DNA from: Janibacter sp. Soil728 | GTDB taxonomy: Bacteria > Actinomycetota > Actinomycetes > Actinomycetales > Dermatophilaceae | DNA length: 64,000 nt | Assembly (NCBI RefSeq): GCF_001428305.1 | Contig: NZ_LMRZ01000007.1 | Location: 1 to 64,000 of the forward strand | Reading direction: 5' to 3' | In this document: piece after piece, positions 34,345 to 43,053 of the stretch | How the letters are laid out: the number at the start of each line of letters is the position of its first letter | Numbering within the stretch: the first letter of the stretch is position 1 | Program-made: the position numbers and the translations under genes | The notes under the pieces: model-generated | What the model saw: the letters and a program-made list of their open reading frames with translations, nothing else | Databases searched by the model: none | What the model was told of the DNA's origin: nothing

Positions 34345-35639
34345 CAGCGTGCCGCGGCCTCGAGCATGGACTCCCACAGCTGCACGAACTCGGGCAGCGT
34401 CTTGCCGACAGTGCCCGGGTCCTGCACGATCGTGCCCGGCGCACGCAGCCCCACGACGGCACCGGCCATCACCATGCGGTGATCGGCGTAGGTGTGGAAG
34501 GTGTTGCCGCGCAAGGGCGCCGGGTCGATCTGCAACCCGTCCTCGAGCTCGGTCACCCCGATGCCCAGGCCGGCTAGCTCGCGCGAGAGCGCGGCGATCC
34601 GGTCGGTCTCGTGGCCCCGGATGTGTCCGACGCCGCGGATCCAGGACCGGCCCTCGGCGCAGGCCGCCAAGGCAGCCACGACGGGCGTGAGCTCGGCGGC
34701 ATCATGCAGGTCGATGTCGATCCCGCGCGGCCGCCCGTCGCCGGTCACGGTCAGGGTGCGCGAGTCGAGGCTGACCTCGGCGCCCATCTGCTCGAGCACA
34801 TCGCGGATCCGGTCGCCGGCCTGGGTCGTGTGCGTGGGCCAGTCCGGGACGGAGACCGACCCACCAGCCACGACGGCCGCGGCGAGGAAGGGCGCGGCGT
34901 TGGACAGGTCGGGCTCGACGGTCACGTCGAGCGGCAGCAGCTCCCCCGGCTCGACCCGCCAGGTGTTGGCCTCGGAGTCGTCGACCGCGGCGCCGGCGTC
35001 GCGCAGCGTCTCCACGGTCATCTCGATGTGTGGCAGCGAGGGGACCGGCTTGCCCTCGTGGACGATCGTGATGCCCTCTTCGAAGCGTGACCCGACGAGC
35101 AGCAGCGCGGAGATGAACTGCGAGGACGCGGACGCATCGACCACGACCGTGCCACCACGCACGGACCCTTGTCCCCGGACGACGAAGGGGAGGGTCCCCC
35201 TCCCTTCGTCATCGATGGTGACACCGAGGTCCCGGAGCGCATCGATCACCGCGGCCATCGGCCGCACGCGGGCGTGCTCGTCGCCGTCGAAGGGCACCGG
35301 GCCACCGGCCAGGGCCGCGACGGGCGGGAGGAAGCGCATGACGGTCCCCGCGAGGCCGCAGTCGACGGGGCGTCCACCGCGCAGGGTCGCGGGGGTGATC
35401 AGCCAGTCGGGAGAGCCACCGGTGGAGGTGGCGTCGTCGACACCGGCGCCGAGCTGGCGCAGGGCCTGGGCCATCAGCTCGGTGTCTCGGGAGCGAAGGG
35501 GGCGGCGCAGGCGCGAGGTGTCCGACGCCAGGGCGGCGAGGACGAGGTACCGGTTGGTGAGGGACTTGCTACCCGGCAGCGTCACGGTTGCATCGAGGCG
35601 GCCGGACGCTGCCGGGGCATGCCAATCAGGGCTGGTCAT
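34344..35639 (-). CDS. aroA: 3-phosphoshikimate 1-carboxyvinyltransferase (EPSP synthase)
   Basis: The 431-residue enzyme of the shikimate pathway joins PEP and shikimate-3-phosphate. Motifs: [17 protein letters not shown] near the N-terminus, [15 protein letters not shown] (EPSP signature 1 is normally LGNAGTAMR; here GLAGTVMRF), and later [22 protein letters not shown] with the KESDR-like region reading RGHETDR. The DHRMVMA segment is near the C-terminus. It is encoded between a DoxX-like gene (6 bp upstream) and rsgA (1-bp overlap). Confidence 0.95.
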   Translation of the reverse strand: MTSPDWHAPAASGRLDATVTLPGSKSLTNRYLVLAALASDTSRLRRPLRSRDTELMAQALRQLGAGVDDATSTGGSPDWLITPATLRGGRPVDCGLAGTVMRFLPPVAALAGGPVPFDGDEHARVRPMAAVIDALRDLGVTIDDEGRGTLPFVVRGQGSVRGGTVVVDASASSQFISALLLVGSRFEEGITIVHEGKPVPSLPHIEMTVETLRDAGAAVDDSEANTWRVEPGELLPLDVTVEPDLSNAAPFLAAAVVAGGSVSVPDWPTHTTQAGDRIRDVLEQMGAEVSLDSRTLTVTGDGRPRGIDIDLHDAAELTPVVAALAACAEGRSWIRGVGHIRGHETDRIAALSRELAGLGIGVTELEDGLQIDPAPLRGNTFHTYADHRMVMAGAVVGLRAPGTIVQDPGTVGKTLPEFVQLWESMLEAAAR

Positions 35640-35645
35640 CGCGGG

Positions 35646-36161
35646 TCAGGACACCGCGTTCTTTGCCTGGAGGGCGGCCAGCTTGGCCTCGCGCCGAGCC
35701 GTGTTGCGGGCGTTGCGCGCGGTGCGCTCGACGCTCGCGCCGGCGAGCTTGGCGCGGTAGGCGACGCCGGGCTTGCCCTCGGTGTCGACAGCGGCCAGCA
35801 TCAGGCCACCCATGAGGCTGAGGTCCTTGATGAACTGGGTCATCTTGCCGGCCTTGGCCTGCGGGTCGGACTCGGCCCAGAAGTCGTGCGTGGCCATGGT
35901 CGGCGTCAGCGTGCCCATGAGGACCGTGGAGGCCAGCCGGGGGAACTTGCCCGTGGCGAGCAGGGCGCCACCGGCGATCATCGCGGCGCCGTTGGCGCGC
36001 ACGAGCAGCTCGGTGTCGTCGGGCAGCTGGGTCTTGGCGGCGAGCGGCTTGGTGACCGTCTCGGCGGCGGGCGCGTGGGCGCTGGGGTAACGCAGGGCGT
36101 TGATGCCGCCCCAGATGAAGATGCCGGCCAGCATGGGACGGGCGATACGACGAACGATCAT
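35646..36161 (-). CDS. DoxX family membrane protein
   Basis: The 171-residue protein has the DoxX pattern: MIVRRIARPMLAGIFIWGGINALRYPSAHAP, then ANGAAMIAGGALLATGKFPRLASTVLMGTLTPTMATHDFW and a final helix KDLSLMGGLMLAAVDTEG. Three to four membrane segments are likely, followed by a charged tail. DoxX proteins are linked to quinone and thiol-stress membranes (in mycobacteria with SodA and SseA), but the biochemical role is unclear. It is probably the first gene of the aroA-rsgA-hisN transcript; an RBS-like AAAGGGAG precedes the ATG. Confidence 0.88.
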   Translation of the reverse strand: MIVRRIARPMLAGIFIWGGINALRYPSAHAPAAETVTKPLAAKTQLPDDTELLVRANGAAMIAGGALLATGKFPRLASTVLMGTLTPTMATHDFWAESDPQAKAGKMTQFIKDLSLMGGLMLAAVDTEGKPGVAYRAKLAGASVERTARNARNTARREAKLAALQAKNAVS

Positions 36162-36250
36162 GACTGCTCCCTTTGGTCGGGGGACGTCACCGGGAGGTTC
36201 CCGGCGGTACGTCTCTACCGTAGTCGGCTCGGCGGCCTACGCTCGAGGGT

Positions 36251-37087
36251 GTGTGCGGACGTTACGCGGCCACGGCCAACCCGGATGACCTGATCGAGGA
36301 GTTCGAGATCGACGCCGATCGGGTCGGTGACCCGGCGCGCTCACTCCTGAAGTCGCCCCAGGACCCGCCTGCGGGGCGACCTGACTTCAACATGGCGCCG
36401 ACCAAGCAGGCACCGGTCGTGCTCAGCCGGGCGTCCGAGGGCAAGGACCCCCTGCGTCAGCTGCGGCTGCTCACGTGGGGGCTGGTGCCGTCGTGGGCCA
36501 AGGAGACCAAGGTCGGGCTGCGGATGACCAATGCCCGCGCCGAGACGGTGTTGGAGAAGTCCTCCTTCGCCAAGGCTGCGGCGAGCCGTCGCTGCCTCGT
36601 GCCGGCCGCGGGCTGGTACGAGTGGCAGGCCTCGCCGGTGGCGACCGACAGCAAGGGCAAGCCGCGCAAGCAGCCCTTCTTCATCCACCGGGGCGACGAC
36701 GAGCCGCTGGCCTTCGCCGGGTTGTACGAGTTCTGGCGGGACCGGGCCATCGCCGACAACGACGATCCCGATGCCTGGCTGACGACCTTCACGATCATCA
36801 CGACGGCGGCCGACCCCGGCATGGACCGCATCCACGACCGCCAGCCGCTGGTCCTCGAGCGCGAGGACTGGACGCGTTGGCTCGACCCGGGCCTGACGGA
36901 CCTCGCCGAGGTCGGGGAGCTGCTCGCCTTCGCCCGGCCGGGTCGCTTTGCGGCGCACCCGGTCTCGACCGCGGTGAACGCGACGCGCAACAACGGCCCG
37001 CACCTGCTCGACCCGCTGCCGGCCTCCGAGCTGGTCGGTGCCGTCGACCCGGAGACCGGGGAGATCCACGGAGCCCACGATGGCTGA
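36251..37087 (+). CDS. SRAP domain protein (abasic-site processing, YedK/HMCES-like)
   Basis: This 278-residue protein forms thiazolidine crosslinks with abasic sites in single-stranded DNA. The catalytic Cys2 follows the initiator in MCGRYAATANPDDL. Other conserved residues are in NMAPTKQAPVV (Asn), WGLVPSWAKE, NARAETV (Glu), RCLVPAAGWYEW and the C-terminal IHDRQPLVL with its His. It starts with GTG at 36251, fixed by the need for Cys at position 2. Its stop overlaps the next gene by 8 bp. Confidence 0.95.
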   Translation: MCGRYAATANPDDLIEEFEIDADRVGDPARSLLKSPQDPPAGRPDFNMAPTKQAPVVLSRASEGKDPLRQLRLLTWGLVPSWAKETKVGLRMTNARAETVLEKSSFAKAAASRRCLVPAAGWYEWQASPVATDSKGKPRKQPFFIHRGDDEPLAFAGLYEFWRDRAIADNDDPDAWLTTFTIITTAADPGMDRIHDRQPLVLEREDWTRWLDPGLTDLAEVGELLAFARPGRFAAHPVSTAVNATRNNGPHLLDPLPASELVGAVDPETGEIHGAHDG

Positions 37088-37808
37088 CCCCACGCTCCCT
37101 GAGGAGGCGCGCCAGCGCCGGCGCCCCACGCTCCCTGAGGAGGCGCGCCAGCGCCGTCTCGAAGGGGCTCGAAGGGAAGCCTCCACCGCCCAGGGCCCCG
37201 CCCGCATCCACATCACCGCGGCGAAGGGGACGACCCGAGGCTCCCTGCTCCTCACCCATGGGGCCGGTGGCGGGGTGGACGCCAAGGACCTCGCCGCGAT
37301 CGCCGCGACCTTGCCGGAGCACGGCTGGCAGGTGGCGCTGGTCGAGATGCCCTGGCGGGTCGCGGGCAAGAAGGTGGCGCCCATGCCGCCCAAGCTCGAT
37401 GCTGCGTGGCGCGAGATCGTCGTCGCGGTGCGCGGCGACCTGGCCGACCGGGTCGTCTTCGGTGGCCGCAGCGCGGGGGCCCGGGTGGCCTGCCGGTTGG
37501 CGGCCGAGCTGGGCGCCGACGGGGTGCTGGCGCTGTCCTTCCCGCTCGTGCCGCCGGGCAAGGGGCCGGACAAGTCGCGCATCGGCGAGCTCGTCCTCCC
37601 GGTCGAGGCCGGACTCCCGCTCCACGTGGTGCAGGGCGCGCGGGACCCCTTCGGCTCACCCGACGCGGTCCGCGAGGCGCTGCGAGGAGCGTTGGGGGAC
37701 GGGTCCGCTGACGTACATGTCGACGAAGCCCCCGGCACCCACTCCTTCACCGGCGGCCAGGCCGTGGCTGACCTGGTCGCCGCCCACCTCGAGTCCACCG
37801 CTCCCTGA
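37080..37808 (+). CDS. Alpha/beta hydrolase (KANL3/Tex30-like) with repeat-derived N-terminus
   Basis: The 242-residue protein has LLTHGAGGGVDAKDLAA, the nucleophile region FGGRSAGARVACRLAAELG (GRSAG), QGARDPFGSPDAVREAL and the terminal HSF, the order seen in Tex30/KANL3 hydrolases of unknown substrate. The first about 35 residues are two copies of PTLPEEARQRR encoded by a REP-like palindrome at 37091-37166, so the N-terminus was created or extended by the repeat. The ATG at 37080 lies inside the SRAP gene (8-bp overlap). A shorter start is possible but none is obvious. Confidence 0.82.
   Translation: MADPTLPEEARQRRRPTLPEEARQRRLEGARREASTAQGPARIHITAAKGTTRGSLLLTHGAGGGVDAKDLAAIAATLPEHGWQVALVEMPWRVAGKKVAPMPPKLDAAWREIVVAVRGDLADRVVFGGRSAGARVACRLAAELGADGVLALSFPLVPPGKGPDKSRIGELVLPVEAGLPLHVVQGARDPFGSPDAVREALRGALGDGSADVHVDEAPGTHSFTGGQAVADLVAAHLESTAP
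37091..37166. repeat. Two REP-like palindromes within a coding sequence
   Basis: The unit CACGCTCCCTGAGGAGGCGC then GCCAGCGCCG occurs at 37091-37120 and again at 37127-37156, and the second ends in GTCTCGAAGGGG. Both are in frame with the hydrolase gene. Confidence 0.85.
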
Positions 37809-37858
37809 GGAGGCCGCCCGCGGCCGTCTCGAAGGGCAGCGGCCGTCTCGAAGGGGCC
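37799..37858. repeat. REP-like palindrome between convergent genes
   Basis: CCGCTCCCTGAGGAGGCCGC then CCGCGGCCGTCTCGAAGGG, with a second partial GCGGCCGTCTCGAAGGGG. It overlaps the stop of the hydrolase gene and lies just beyond the PucR gene stop, so it may help terminate both. Confidence 0.8.
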
Positions 37859-39037
37859 TCACCGCCCCAGGGCCAGCAGGATCGCCAGCACCTCGTCGGG
37901 GTCGTTGAGGCGCTCGCCGTAGAGGTCACGCACCTGGTTCATGCGGTAGCGCACGGTCTGCGGGTGGACGTGGAGTGCCTCGGCGACCAGCTCGCGGCGT
38001 CCCTGCAGCAGCAGCCAGGCGCGCAGGGTCTCGGCCAGCCGGTCCGCGGCGCCGTCCGTCACCTCGTCGAAGGGAGCCAGTGCCGCCGCGCGCAGGTCGG
38101 CCAGCGCCGCGGGGTCGGCGTGCAGGACGAGCTCGGGGAGCAGGGCGTCGGTGTCGACGACACCCTCCCGCAACCCGACGGCCCGCACCGCCCGCTCGTA
38201 GGACTCGTGAGTGCGTGTCCACGGCCGGGCCGGCCCGACCGAGGCCTCGTGCCCGTCGAGCAGTGCGAGCAGCCGCTGACGTGAGCGCCCGCCGCTGTCG
38301 GGGACGAGCAGCACCGCGCGGGCGTCGTCGGAGCCCGGCAGGGCCTCGGCGAGAGTCAGCGTGCGGGGGTCGAGGACGCCGGCGGTCTTGGCGAGGCGGT
38401 GGCGGGGGACCAGGACGGCAGTCAGGGTGCGCGGTGGCGACCAGCGGGCGGCGGCCGCCGAGGCCTCGAGCTCGCCCTCGCCGACCCCGGTGAGCAACCC
38501 GCGGGCGAGCCGGTCGAGATAGACGATGCGCTCGCGCTCGGCGCTGCTCGTCTCCCGGTTGTGGCCGGCCACGGAGGCGGCGGACAGCTCGTCGATGTAG
38601 GTGAAGACCAGCTCTGCGAAGCGCCCCAGTGTCGCCGCATCGACGCCCGCGGCGATCGCCTCGACGGACAGCTCGCGCCACGCGGCGCGTGACCCGACGC
38701 GATAGGCGGCGAGCAGCGCATCGACCGGGCGTCCGTTGCGCGCCTCCGCCTGCCCGAGGTCCCGTGCGGCGCTGACACCCACGCCGACCGGCGCACCGTC
38801 GGGCGCCGACCGAGAGGCCAGTGACACGAAGCTCTCGAGGGAGATCTGCACGGCCTTCTCGATGATCCGCCCCATCCGCCCCTGGAAGGGGACGTCGTAG
38901 GCAGGGACCTGCTCCATGACGTCGGCGACGACGACCTTGGCCACCCTCGGCAGGTGAGCGCGAAGGGTGTCCACCGTCGCTTGGTCGAGGGTGAGGTCCG
39001 CGGTGCGCTGCGCGGCTCGACCGTCCTTGTCCGACAA
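37859..39037 (-). CDS. PucR/CdaR family helix-turn-helix regulator
   Basis: The 392-residue protein has a C-terminal HTH_30 domain (AETLRAWLLLQGRRELVAEALHVHPQTVRYRMNQVRDLYGERLNDPDEVLAILLALG), a central GGDEF-like CdaR region, and an N-terminal helical domain seen in actinobacterial PucR-type regulators of lipid genes. It is divergent from the ferredoxin-reductase/desaturase operon, which it probably controls. The stop is next to a REP-like palindrome. An upstream in-frame extension is non-coding. Confidence 0.88.
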   Translation of the reverse strand: MSDKDGRAAQRTADLTLDQATVDTLRAHLPRVAKVVVADVMEQVPAYDVPFQGRMGRIIEKAVQISLESFVSLASRSAPDGAPVGVGVSAARDLGQAEARNGRPVDALLAAYRVGSRAAWRELSVEAIAAGVDAATLGRFAELVFTYIDELSAASVAGHNRETSSAERERIVYLDRLARGLLTGVGEGELEASAAAARWSPPRTLTAVLVPRHRLAKTAGVLDPRTLTLAEALPGSDDARAVLLVPDSGGRSRQRLLALLDGHEASVGPARPWTRTHESYERAVRAVGLREGVVDTDALLPELVLHADPAALADLRAAALAPFDEVTDGAADRLAETLRAWLLLQGRRELVAEALHVHPQTVRYRMNQVRDLYGERLNDPDEVLAILLALGR

Positions 39038-39204
39038 GGGAATTCCTCCTGGATCGTGGCTTCGAGGCTCGGCTGTGGACGGCCTCGCACCTCAGCCAGC
39101 GTTGGCGGCTCATTCATCTTTTGTCTCCTGCGAACAATTTACTAGGTGAAATCCTACTCGCACGAGATACAGCCACGGATGGGTTGAGGCGAGAGGATGG
39201 AGTC
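39038..39204. promoter_or_regulatory. AT-richer divergent promoter region
   Basis: The 167-bp gap between the PucR regulator and the reductase gene has a locally AT-rich stretch (about 39108-39165), unusual for this sequence and containing GAACAATTTACTAGGTGAAA. Promoters in both directions are expected here. No clean palindrome or sigma-factor consensus could be fixed by eye. Confidence 0.4.
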
Positions 39205-40320
39205 ATGACAACCTCTGCGACCCGAGACGCCGCCGCGACCCAGCCTCTGCTGAAGGTCCGCGACGCCGCAGTCCGCATCGCCCGTGGCCTGGCCACGCCC
39301 GTCGTCCCCGACGAGTACCTCGACCTCTTCGCCCCCCTTCGCTCCGGCGCCGACCTGCGCGGCCGCATCGTCTCCGTCATCCCCGAGACCCGCGACGCCG
39401 CCACCATCACCATCCGCGCCGGCCGGGACTGGCAGGGCCACTCGCCCGGCCAGTACATCCGTGTCGGTGTCGACGTCGACGGCCGCCGTCACTGGCGCGC
39501 CTACTCCCTGACGTCGGACACGAGTGCCCGCGACGGCCTGATCTCGATCACCGTCAAGGCCATGCCCGACGGGATCGTCTCGCGGCACCTCGTGCACCAC
39601 ACGCGGCCCGGCACCATCGTCCAGCTCGACCAGGCGACCGGTGACTTCATGCTCCCGCAGAGCGTGCCGCCCAAGGTCCTCTTCCTCACCGGCGGCTCCG
39701 GCATCACGCCGGTCATGGGGATGATGCGCAACCACGACTTCGACGGACTCGACGTCGTGCACGCGCACTCCGCGCCGACGGTCGACGACGTGATCTTCGC
39801 CAAGGAGCTGGCCGACCCCGCTCCCGGTGTGCGCGTCATGGTGCGCCACACCGACGACGAGGGCATGTTCACCCCTGATCAGCTCGACGAGCTGGTCCCC
39901 GACTGGAGCGACCGCGAGACCTGGATCTGCGGACCGACCCCGATGCTCGACGCCTTCGAGGCGCACTACGAGGCGGCGGGCCACACCGACCTGCTGCACG
40001 TGGAGCGCTTCCGCCCCACCATCGTCGAAGCGGGCGAAGGGGGCACTGCCTCCCTCGTCGTCGGGTCGGAGACCAAGACCCTCGAGCTCGACGGCGCCAC
40101 CACCATCCTCGATGCCGCCGAGGACGCCGGCGTCCTCATGCCGAGCGGATGCCGGATGGGCATCTGCTTCAGCTGCGTCCTGCCCATGACCGACGGTGCC
40201 GTGCGCGACCTGCGCACCGGCGACCTGACCACGACAACTCCTGACGACCCAGCGGTCAAGGTGCAGACTTGCATCTCCGCCGTCGCAGGTTCCTGCACCA
40301 TCGAGACCAAGGAGAAGTGA
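39205..40320 (+). CDS. Ferredoxin reductase with C-terminal 2Fe-2S domain
   Basis: The 371-residue electron-transfer protein has an FAD-binding domain (HSPGQYIRVGVDVDGRRHWRAYSLTS), an NADPH-binding domain (LFLTGGSGITPVMGMMR) and a C-terminal plant-type ferredoxin (PSGCRMGICFSCVLP and a later CISA Cys). It should pass electrons from NADPH to the desaturase encoded 2 bp downstream, as Rv3230c does for DesA3 in Mycobacterium tuberculosis. The ATG at 39205 follows GAGAGGATGGAG; the upstream extension lacks coding features. Confidence 0.93.
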   Translation: MTTSATRDAAATQPLLKVRDAAVRIARGLATPVVPDEYLDLFAPLRSGADLRGRIVSVIPETRDAATITIRAGRDWQGHSPGQYIRVGVDVDGRRHWRAYSLTSDTSARDGLISITVKAMPDGIVSRHLVHHTRPGTIVQLDQATGDFMLPQSVPPKVLFLTGGSGITPVMGMMRNHDFDGLDVVHAHSAPTVDDVIFAKELADPAPGVRVMVRHTDDEGMFTPDQLDELVPDWSDRETWICGPTPMLDAFEAHYEAAGHTDLLHVERFRPTIVEAGEGGTASLVVGSETKTLELDGATTILDAAEDAGVLMPSGCRMGICFSCVLPMTDGAVRDLRTGDLTTTTPDDPAVKVQTCISAVAGSCTIETKEK

Positions 40321-40322
40321 AC

Positions 40323-41558
40323 ATGACTGCCACTCTCGAGCGCACGCCCGACGCCCGCATCACCGGCGGCAAGTCGGACGTCGTCCACACCCACGTCAAC
40401 CTCCGCGAGTCGCCCATCGCGCACCTCACCCCGGAGCGGATCGAGGAGCTCGGTCGCGAGCTCGACGAGATCCGCGCGGGCGTCATGGCCTCGCTGGGCG
40501 AGGCCGATGCCCGCTACATCCGACGCGTGATCAAGGCGCAGCGTTACCTGGAGGTCGGTGGCCGCGCGGCCCTGTTCTTCTCGAGCAACCCGATCGCCTG
40601 GGTCGCCGGCACCGCCGCGCTGAGCGCGTCGAAGATCCTGGACAACATGGAGGTCGGGCACAACATCATCCACGGCCAGTGGGACTGGATGCGCGACCCG
40701 AGCATCCACTCCTCGACGTGGGAGTGGGACAACGTCACCCCGGCGGACCACTGGAAGAGCAGCCACAACCAGGTGCACCACACGTACACCAACGTCGTCG
40801 GCCACGACAACGACCTGGGCTACGGGATCATGCGGGTCGACGACGCGCAGAAGTGGTACCCGGGCTACCTCATCCAGCCGGTGACCCAGTTCATCAACGC
40901 GACCCTCTTCGAGTACGGCATCGCCGCGTACGACCTCGAGCTGGGCAAGAACTGGGCGACCCGCAAGGACAACCCCGAGTGGATGGCCGAGGCCGACAAG
41001 GTCGTCAACAAGATCAAGAAGCAGGCCGGCAAGGACTACCTGCTCTTCCCGCTGCTGTCCGGGCCGAACTTCGTCTCGACCCTCGGCGCCAACCTGGTGG
41101 CCAACCTCGTGCGCAACTACTGGACGCACTCGGTCATCATGTGCGGTCACTTCCCGGCCGGCGTGAAGACCTTCACCAAGAACTCGATCGACGGTGAGAC
41201 CCGGGGCGAGTGGTACCTGCGCCAGATGCTCGGCTCGGCCAACATCACCGGCTCGACGCCGATGCACATCGCCACCGGTCACCTGAGCTACCAGATCGAG
41301 CACCACCTCTTCCCCGACATGCCCAGCCGTCGTTACCCGGAGATCGCCCCGCGGATCCAGGCGCTCTTCGCCGAGTACGGCATCGAGTATGTCTCCGGCT
41401 CGCTGCCCAAGCAGGTCGGCTCCGCGTGGAGCGAGATCATCCGCCTGTCCCTGCCGAACGACACCTCGCTCACGCAGGCAGTCGGCATCCTGCGCAAGTC
41501 CGGCATGAAGGGCCTGAAGGCCCGCGCCCGCAAGACCCGCTTCCAGCTCGCCAGCTGA
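40323..41558 (+). CDS. Membrane acyl-CoA / acyl-lipid desaturase
   Basis: This 411-residue fatty-acid desaturase has the three histidine boxes of the membrane di-iron class: HNIIHGQ, HNQVHH and QIEHHLFP. Hydrophobic segments lie around the first box (AALFFSSNPIAWVAGTAALSAS) and before the last one. It is predicted to introduce double bonds in long-chain acyl groups using the co-transcribed reductase. Together they resemble the DesA3-Rv3230c stearoyl-CoA Delta9 desaturase pair. The stop is embedded in the first REP-like repeat at 41554. Confidence 0.94.
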   Translation: MTATLERTPDARITGGKSDVVHTHVNLRESPIAHLTPERIEELGRELDEIRAGVMASLGEADARYIRRVIKAQRYLEVGGRAALFFSSNPIAWVAGTAALSASKILDNMEVGHNIIHGQWDWMRDPSIHSSTWEWDNVTPADHWKSSHNQVHHTYTNVVGHDNDLGYGIMRVDDAQKWYPGYLIQPVTQFINATLFEYGIAAYDLELGKNWATRKDNPEWMAEADKVVNKIKKQAGKDYLLFPLLSGPNFVSTLGANLVANLVRNYWTHSVIMCGHFPAGVKTFTKNSIDGETRGEWYLRQMLGSANITGSTPMHIATGHLSYQIEHHLFPDMPSRRYPEIAPRIQALFAEYGIEYVSGSLPKQVGSAWSEIIRLSLPNDTSLTQAVGILRKSGMKGLKARARKTRFQLAS

Positions 41559-41659
41559 GGAGCTTGCGCAGCAAGCGTCTGCACGCTGGCTGAGGAGCTT
41601 GCGCAGCAAGCGTCTGCACGCTGGCTGAGGAGCTTGCGCAGCAAGCGTCTCGAAGCCTG
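41554..41659. repeat. Three tandem 35-bp REP-like palindromes
   Basis: The unit GCTGAGGAGCTTGCGCAGCA plus AGCGTCTGCACGCTG starts at 41554, 41589 and 41624; the third ends CTCGAAGCCTG instead. Each has the stem GCTTGCGCAGCAAGC. The first copy supplies the stop codon of the desaturase gene. Confidence 0.93.
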
Positions 41660-41660
41660 A

Positions 41661-41700
41661 CGCAAGAGACCCCCTTCGATCGCGAAGGGGGTCTCTTGCG
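41661..41700 (+). terminator. Perfect 18-bp hairpin terminator
   Basis: CGCAAGAGACCCCCTTCG pairs exactly with CGAAGGGGGTCTCTTGCG around ATCG. It is 102 bp after the desaturase stop and just beyond the tandem repeats, so it is the likely end of the reductase/desaturase transcript. Confidence 0.8.
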
Positions 41701-41804
41701 TTCGGCGACGTGGCGCCGGTTCCCGGTGCGCAGATAGGGCTGAGTGCCGAGGTTGGCTGTGCCTTCGCCGTTGCTCCGTACTTTGTGCCAACGCGGCTTC
41801 CTTC

Positions 41805-41930
41805 GTGATCGCCCTGATTGCCGCGGTGGCCGAGGCGTCCGGCATGACGGTGGTGTCCCGCAACATCCGGCACTTCGAACCGCTGGGAGTCGCCTGCCTC
41901 GATCCCTGGACGGTGTCAGACAGGCCCTGA
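41805..41930 (+). pseudogene. PIN-domain toxin (VapC-like) C-terminal remnant
   Basis: The open frame encodes VIALIAAVAEASGMTVVSRNIRHFEPLGVACLDPW and ends WTVSDRP, which matches the C-terminal helix and last acidic site of VapC PIN domains (ADALIAA..G..LVTRN..DF). The N-terminal two thirds and any antitoxin gene are missing; upstream sequence has no supporting frame beyond a few residues. It is 41 codons long from a GTG. This is decayed DNA in the 415-bp gap between the desaturase and galE genes. Confidence 0.7.
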
Positions 41931-41973
41931 CTTCAGCCCGGGCACGTTGTTCGAGGTGCGAGAGGGGAGCCCC

Positions 41974-42990
41974 TCACGCGGGATAGCCCTGAGGGTTGGC
42001 CGACTGCCACCGCCACGTGTCGGCGCACATGTCCTCGATGGTGCGGGTGGCACGCCAGCCCAGCTCGGCGTCTGCGCGTGAGGCATCGGCGTAGACGGAA
42101 CCCAGGTCGCCGGCACGTCGCCCGACGATCTCGTAGGGGACGGACTGCCCGCTCCCTGCCTCGAAGGCCGCCACCATCTCGAGCACGGAGGTGCCGTGAC
42201 CGGTGCCGAGGTTCCACTCGCGCACCTGCACGTCCCGGTGGGTGCTCAGGTACTGCAGCGCGGCGACATGGCCCGCGGCGAGGTCCTCGACGTGGATGTA
42301 GTCGCGCAGCGCCGTCCCGTCCGGCGTGGGGTAGTCGCCGCCGAAGACCTGGAGCTGCTCCCTTCGCCCCACCGCCACCTGCGCGATGAAGGGCATGAGG
42401 TTGTTGGGGATGCCCTGGGGGTCTTCGCCGATCCGCCCCGACGGGTGGGCGCCCACGGGGTTGAAGTAGCGCAGCAGCGCGACCTGGACCGAGCCGGTCG
42501 CGGCCACGTCCCGCAGGATCTGCTCCTGCATGACCTTGGTCCAGCCGTACGGGTTGGTCGAGCTGGTGGGCAGCTCCTCGGGCATCGGGACGCGGTCGGT
42601 CTCGCCGTAGACGGTGGCGGAGGAGGAGAAGACCAGGGTGCGCACGTCGTGGCGCTCCATGGCGCGCAGGATGGCGAAGGTCGTCCCGAGGTTGTTGTCG
42701 TAGTACTCGAGCGGCATCTCGCTCGACTCACCGACGGCCTTGAGCCCGGCGAAGTGGATCACCGCGTCGAAGCGGCCCTCGGCGAAGAGCGCGGACGTCT
42801 TGTCCACGTCGCGCAGGTCGAAGGCGTGGCTCTCGATCCGGGTCCCGGCGAGCTCTTCGAGCCGGGGGAGGACCGAGGCCCGGGAGTTGACGTGGCTGTC
42901 GGCGATGACGGGCTCGTGGCCCGCAGCGATGAGCTGGATGACGGTGTGGGACCCGATGTAGCCGGCTCCACCGGTGACGAGGACGCGCAT
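41974..42990 (-). CDS. galE: UDP-glucose 4-epimerase
   Basis: The 338-residue extended SDR has VTGGAGYIGSHTV at the start, FSSSATVYGE, the catalytic NPYGWTK (Tyr/Lys) and DYIHVEDLAAGHV. It interconverts UDP-glucose and UDP-galactose in the cytoplasm, supplying galactose for the exopolysaccharides predicted elsewhere in the window. It is monocistronic; a diverged REP-like sequence lies just upstream at 43010-43052. Confidence 0.95.
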   Translation of the reverse strand: MRVLVTGGAGYIGSHTVIQLIAAGHEPVIADSHVNSRASVLPRLEELAGTRIESHAFDLRDVDKTSALFAEGRFDAVIHFAGLKAVGESSEMPLEYYDNNLGTTFAILRAMERHDVRTLVFSSSATVYGETDRVPMPEELPTSSTNPYGWTKVMQEQILRDVAATGSVQVALLRYFNPVGAHPSGRIGEDPQGIPNNLMPFIAQVAVGRREQLQVFGGDYPTPDGTALRDYIHVEDLAAGHVAALQYLSTHRDVQVREWNLGTGHGTSVLEMVAAFEAGSGQSVPYEIVGRRAGDLGSVYADASRADAELGWRATRTIEDMCADTWRWQSANPQGYPA

Positions 42991-43009
42991 GGCCCCAGCA
43001 TAGGTAACG

Positions 43010-43052
43010 CTGGCTGAGGTGCGAGTCGCGCCAGCGGGGAGCCTCGAAGCCG
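43010..43052. repeat. Diverged REP-like palindrome
   Basis: CTGGCTGAGGTGCGAGTCGC followed by GCCAGCGGGGAGCCTCGAAG keeps the CTGAGG and CTCGAAG ends of the repeat family with a changed centre. It lies between galE and rsrA. Confidence 0.5.
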
Positions 43053-43053
43053 C

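Noticed and set aside
39966-41873. Open frame of 635 codons on the minus strand
   Set aside because: It is a shadow of the desaturase gene and tandem repeats; no motif supports it.
41933-41972. Another REP-like copy near galE
   Set aside because: It shares only a few bases (CGAGGTGCGAG, GGGAGC) with the family and lacks the central palindrome.
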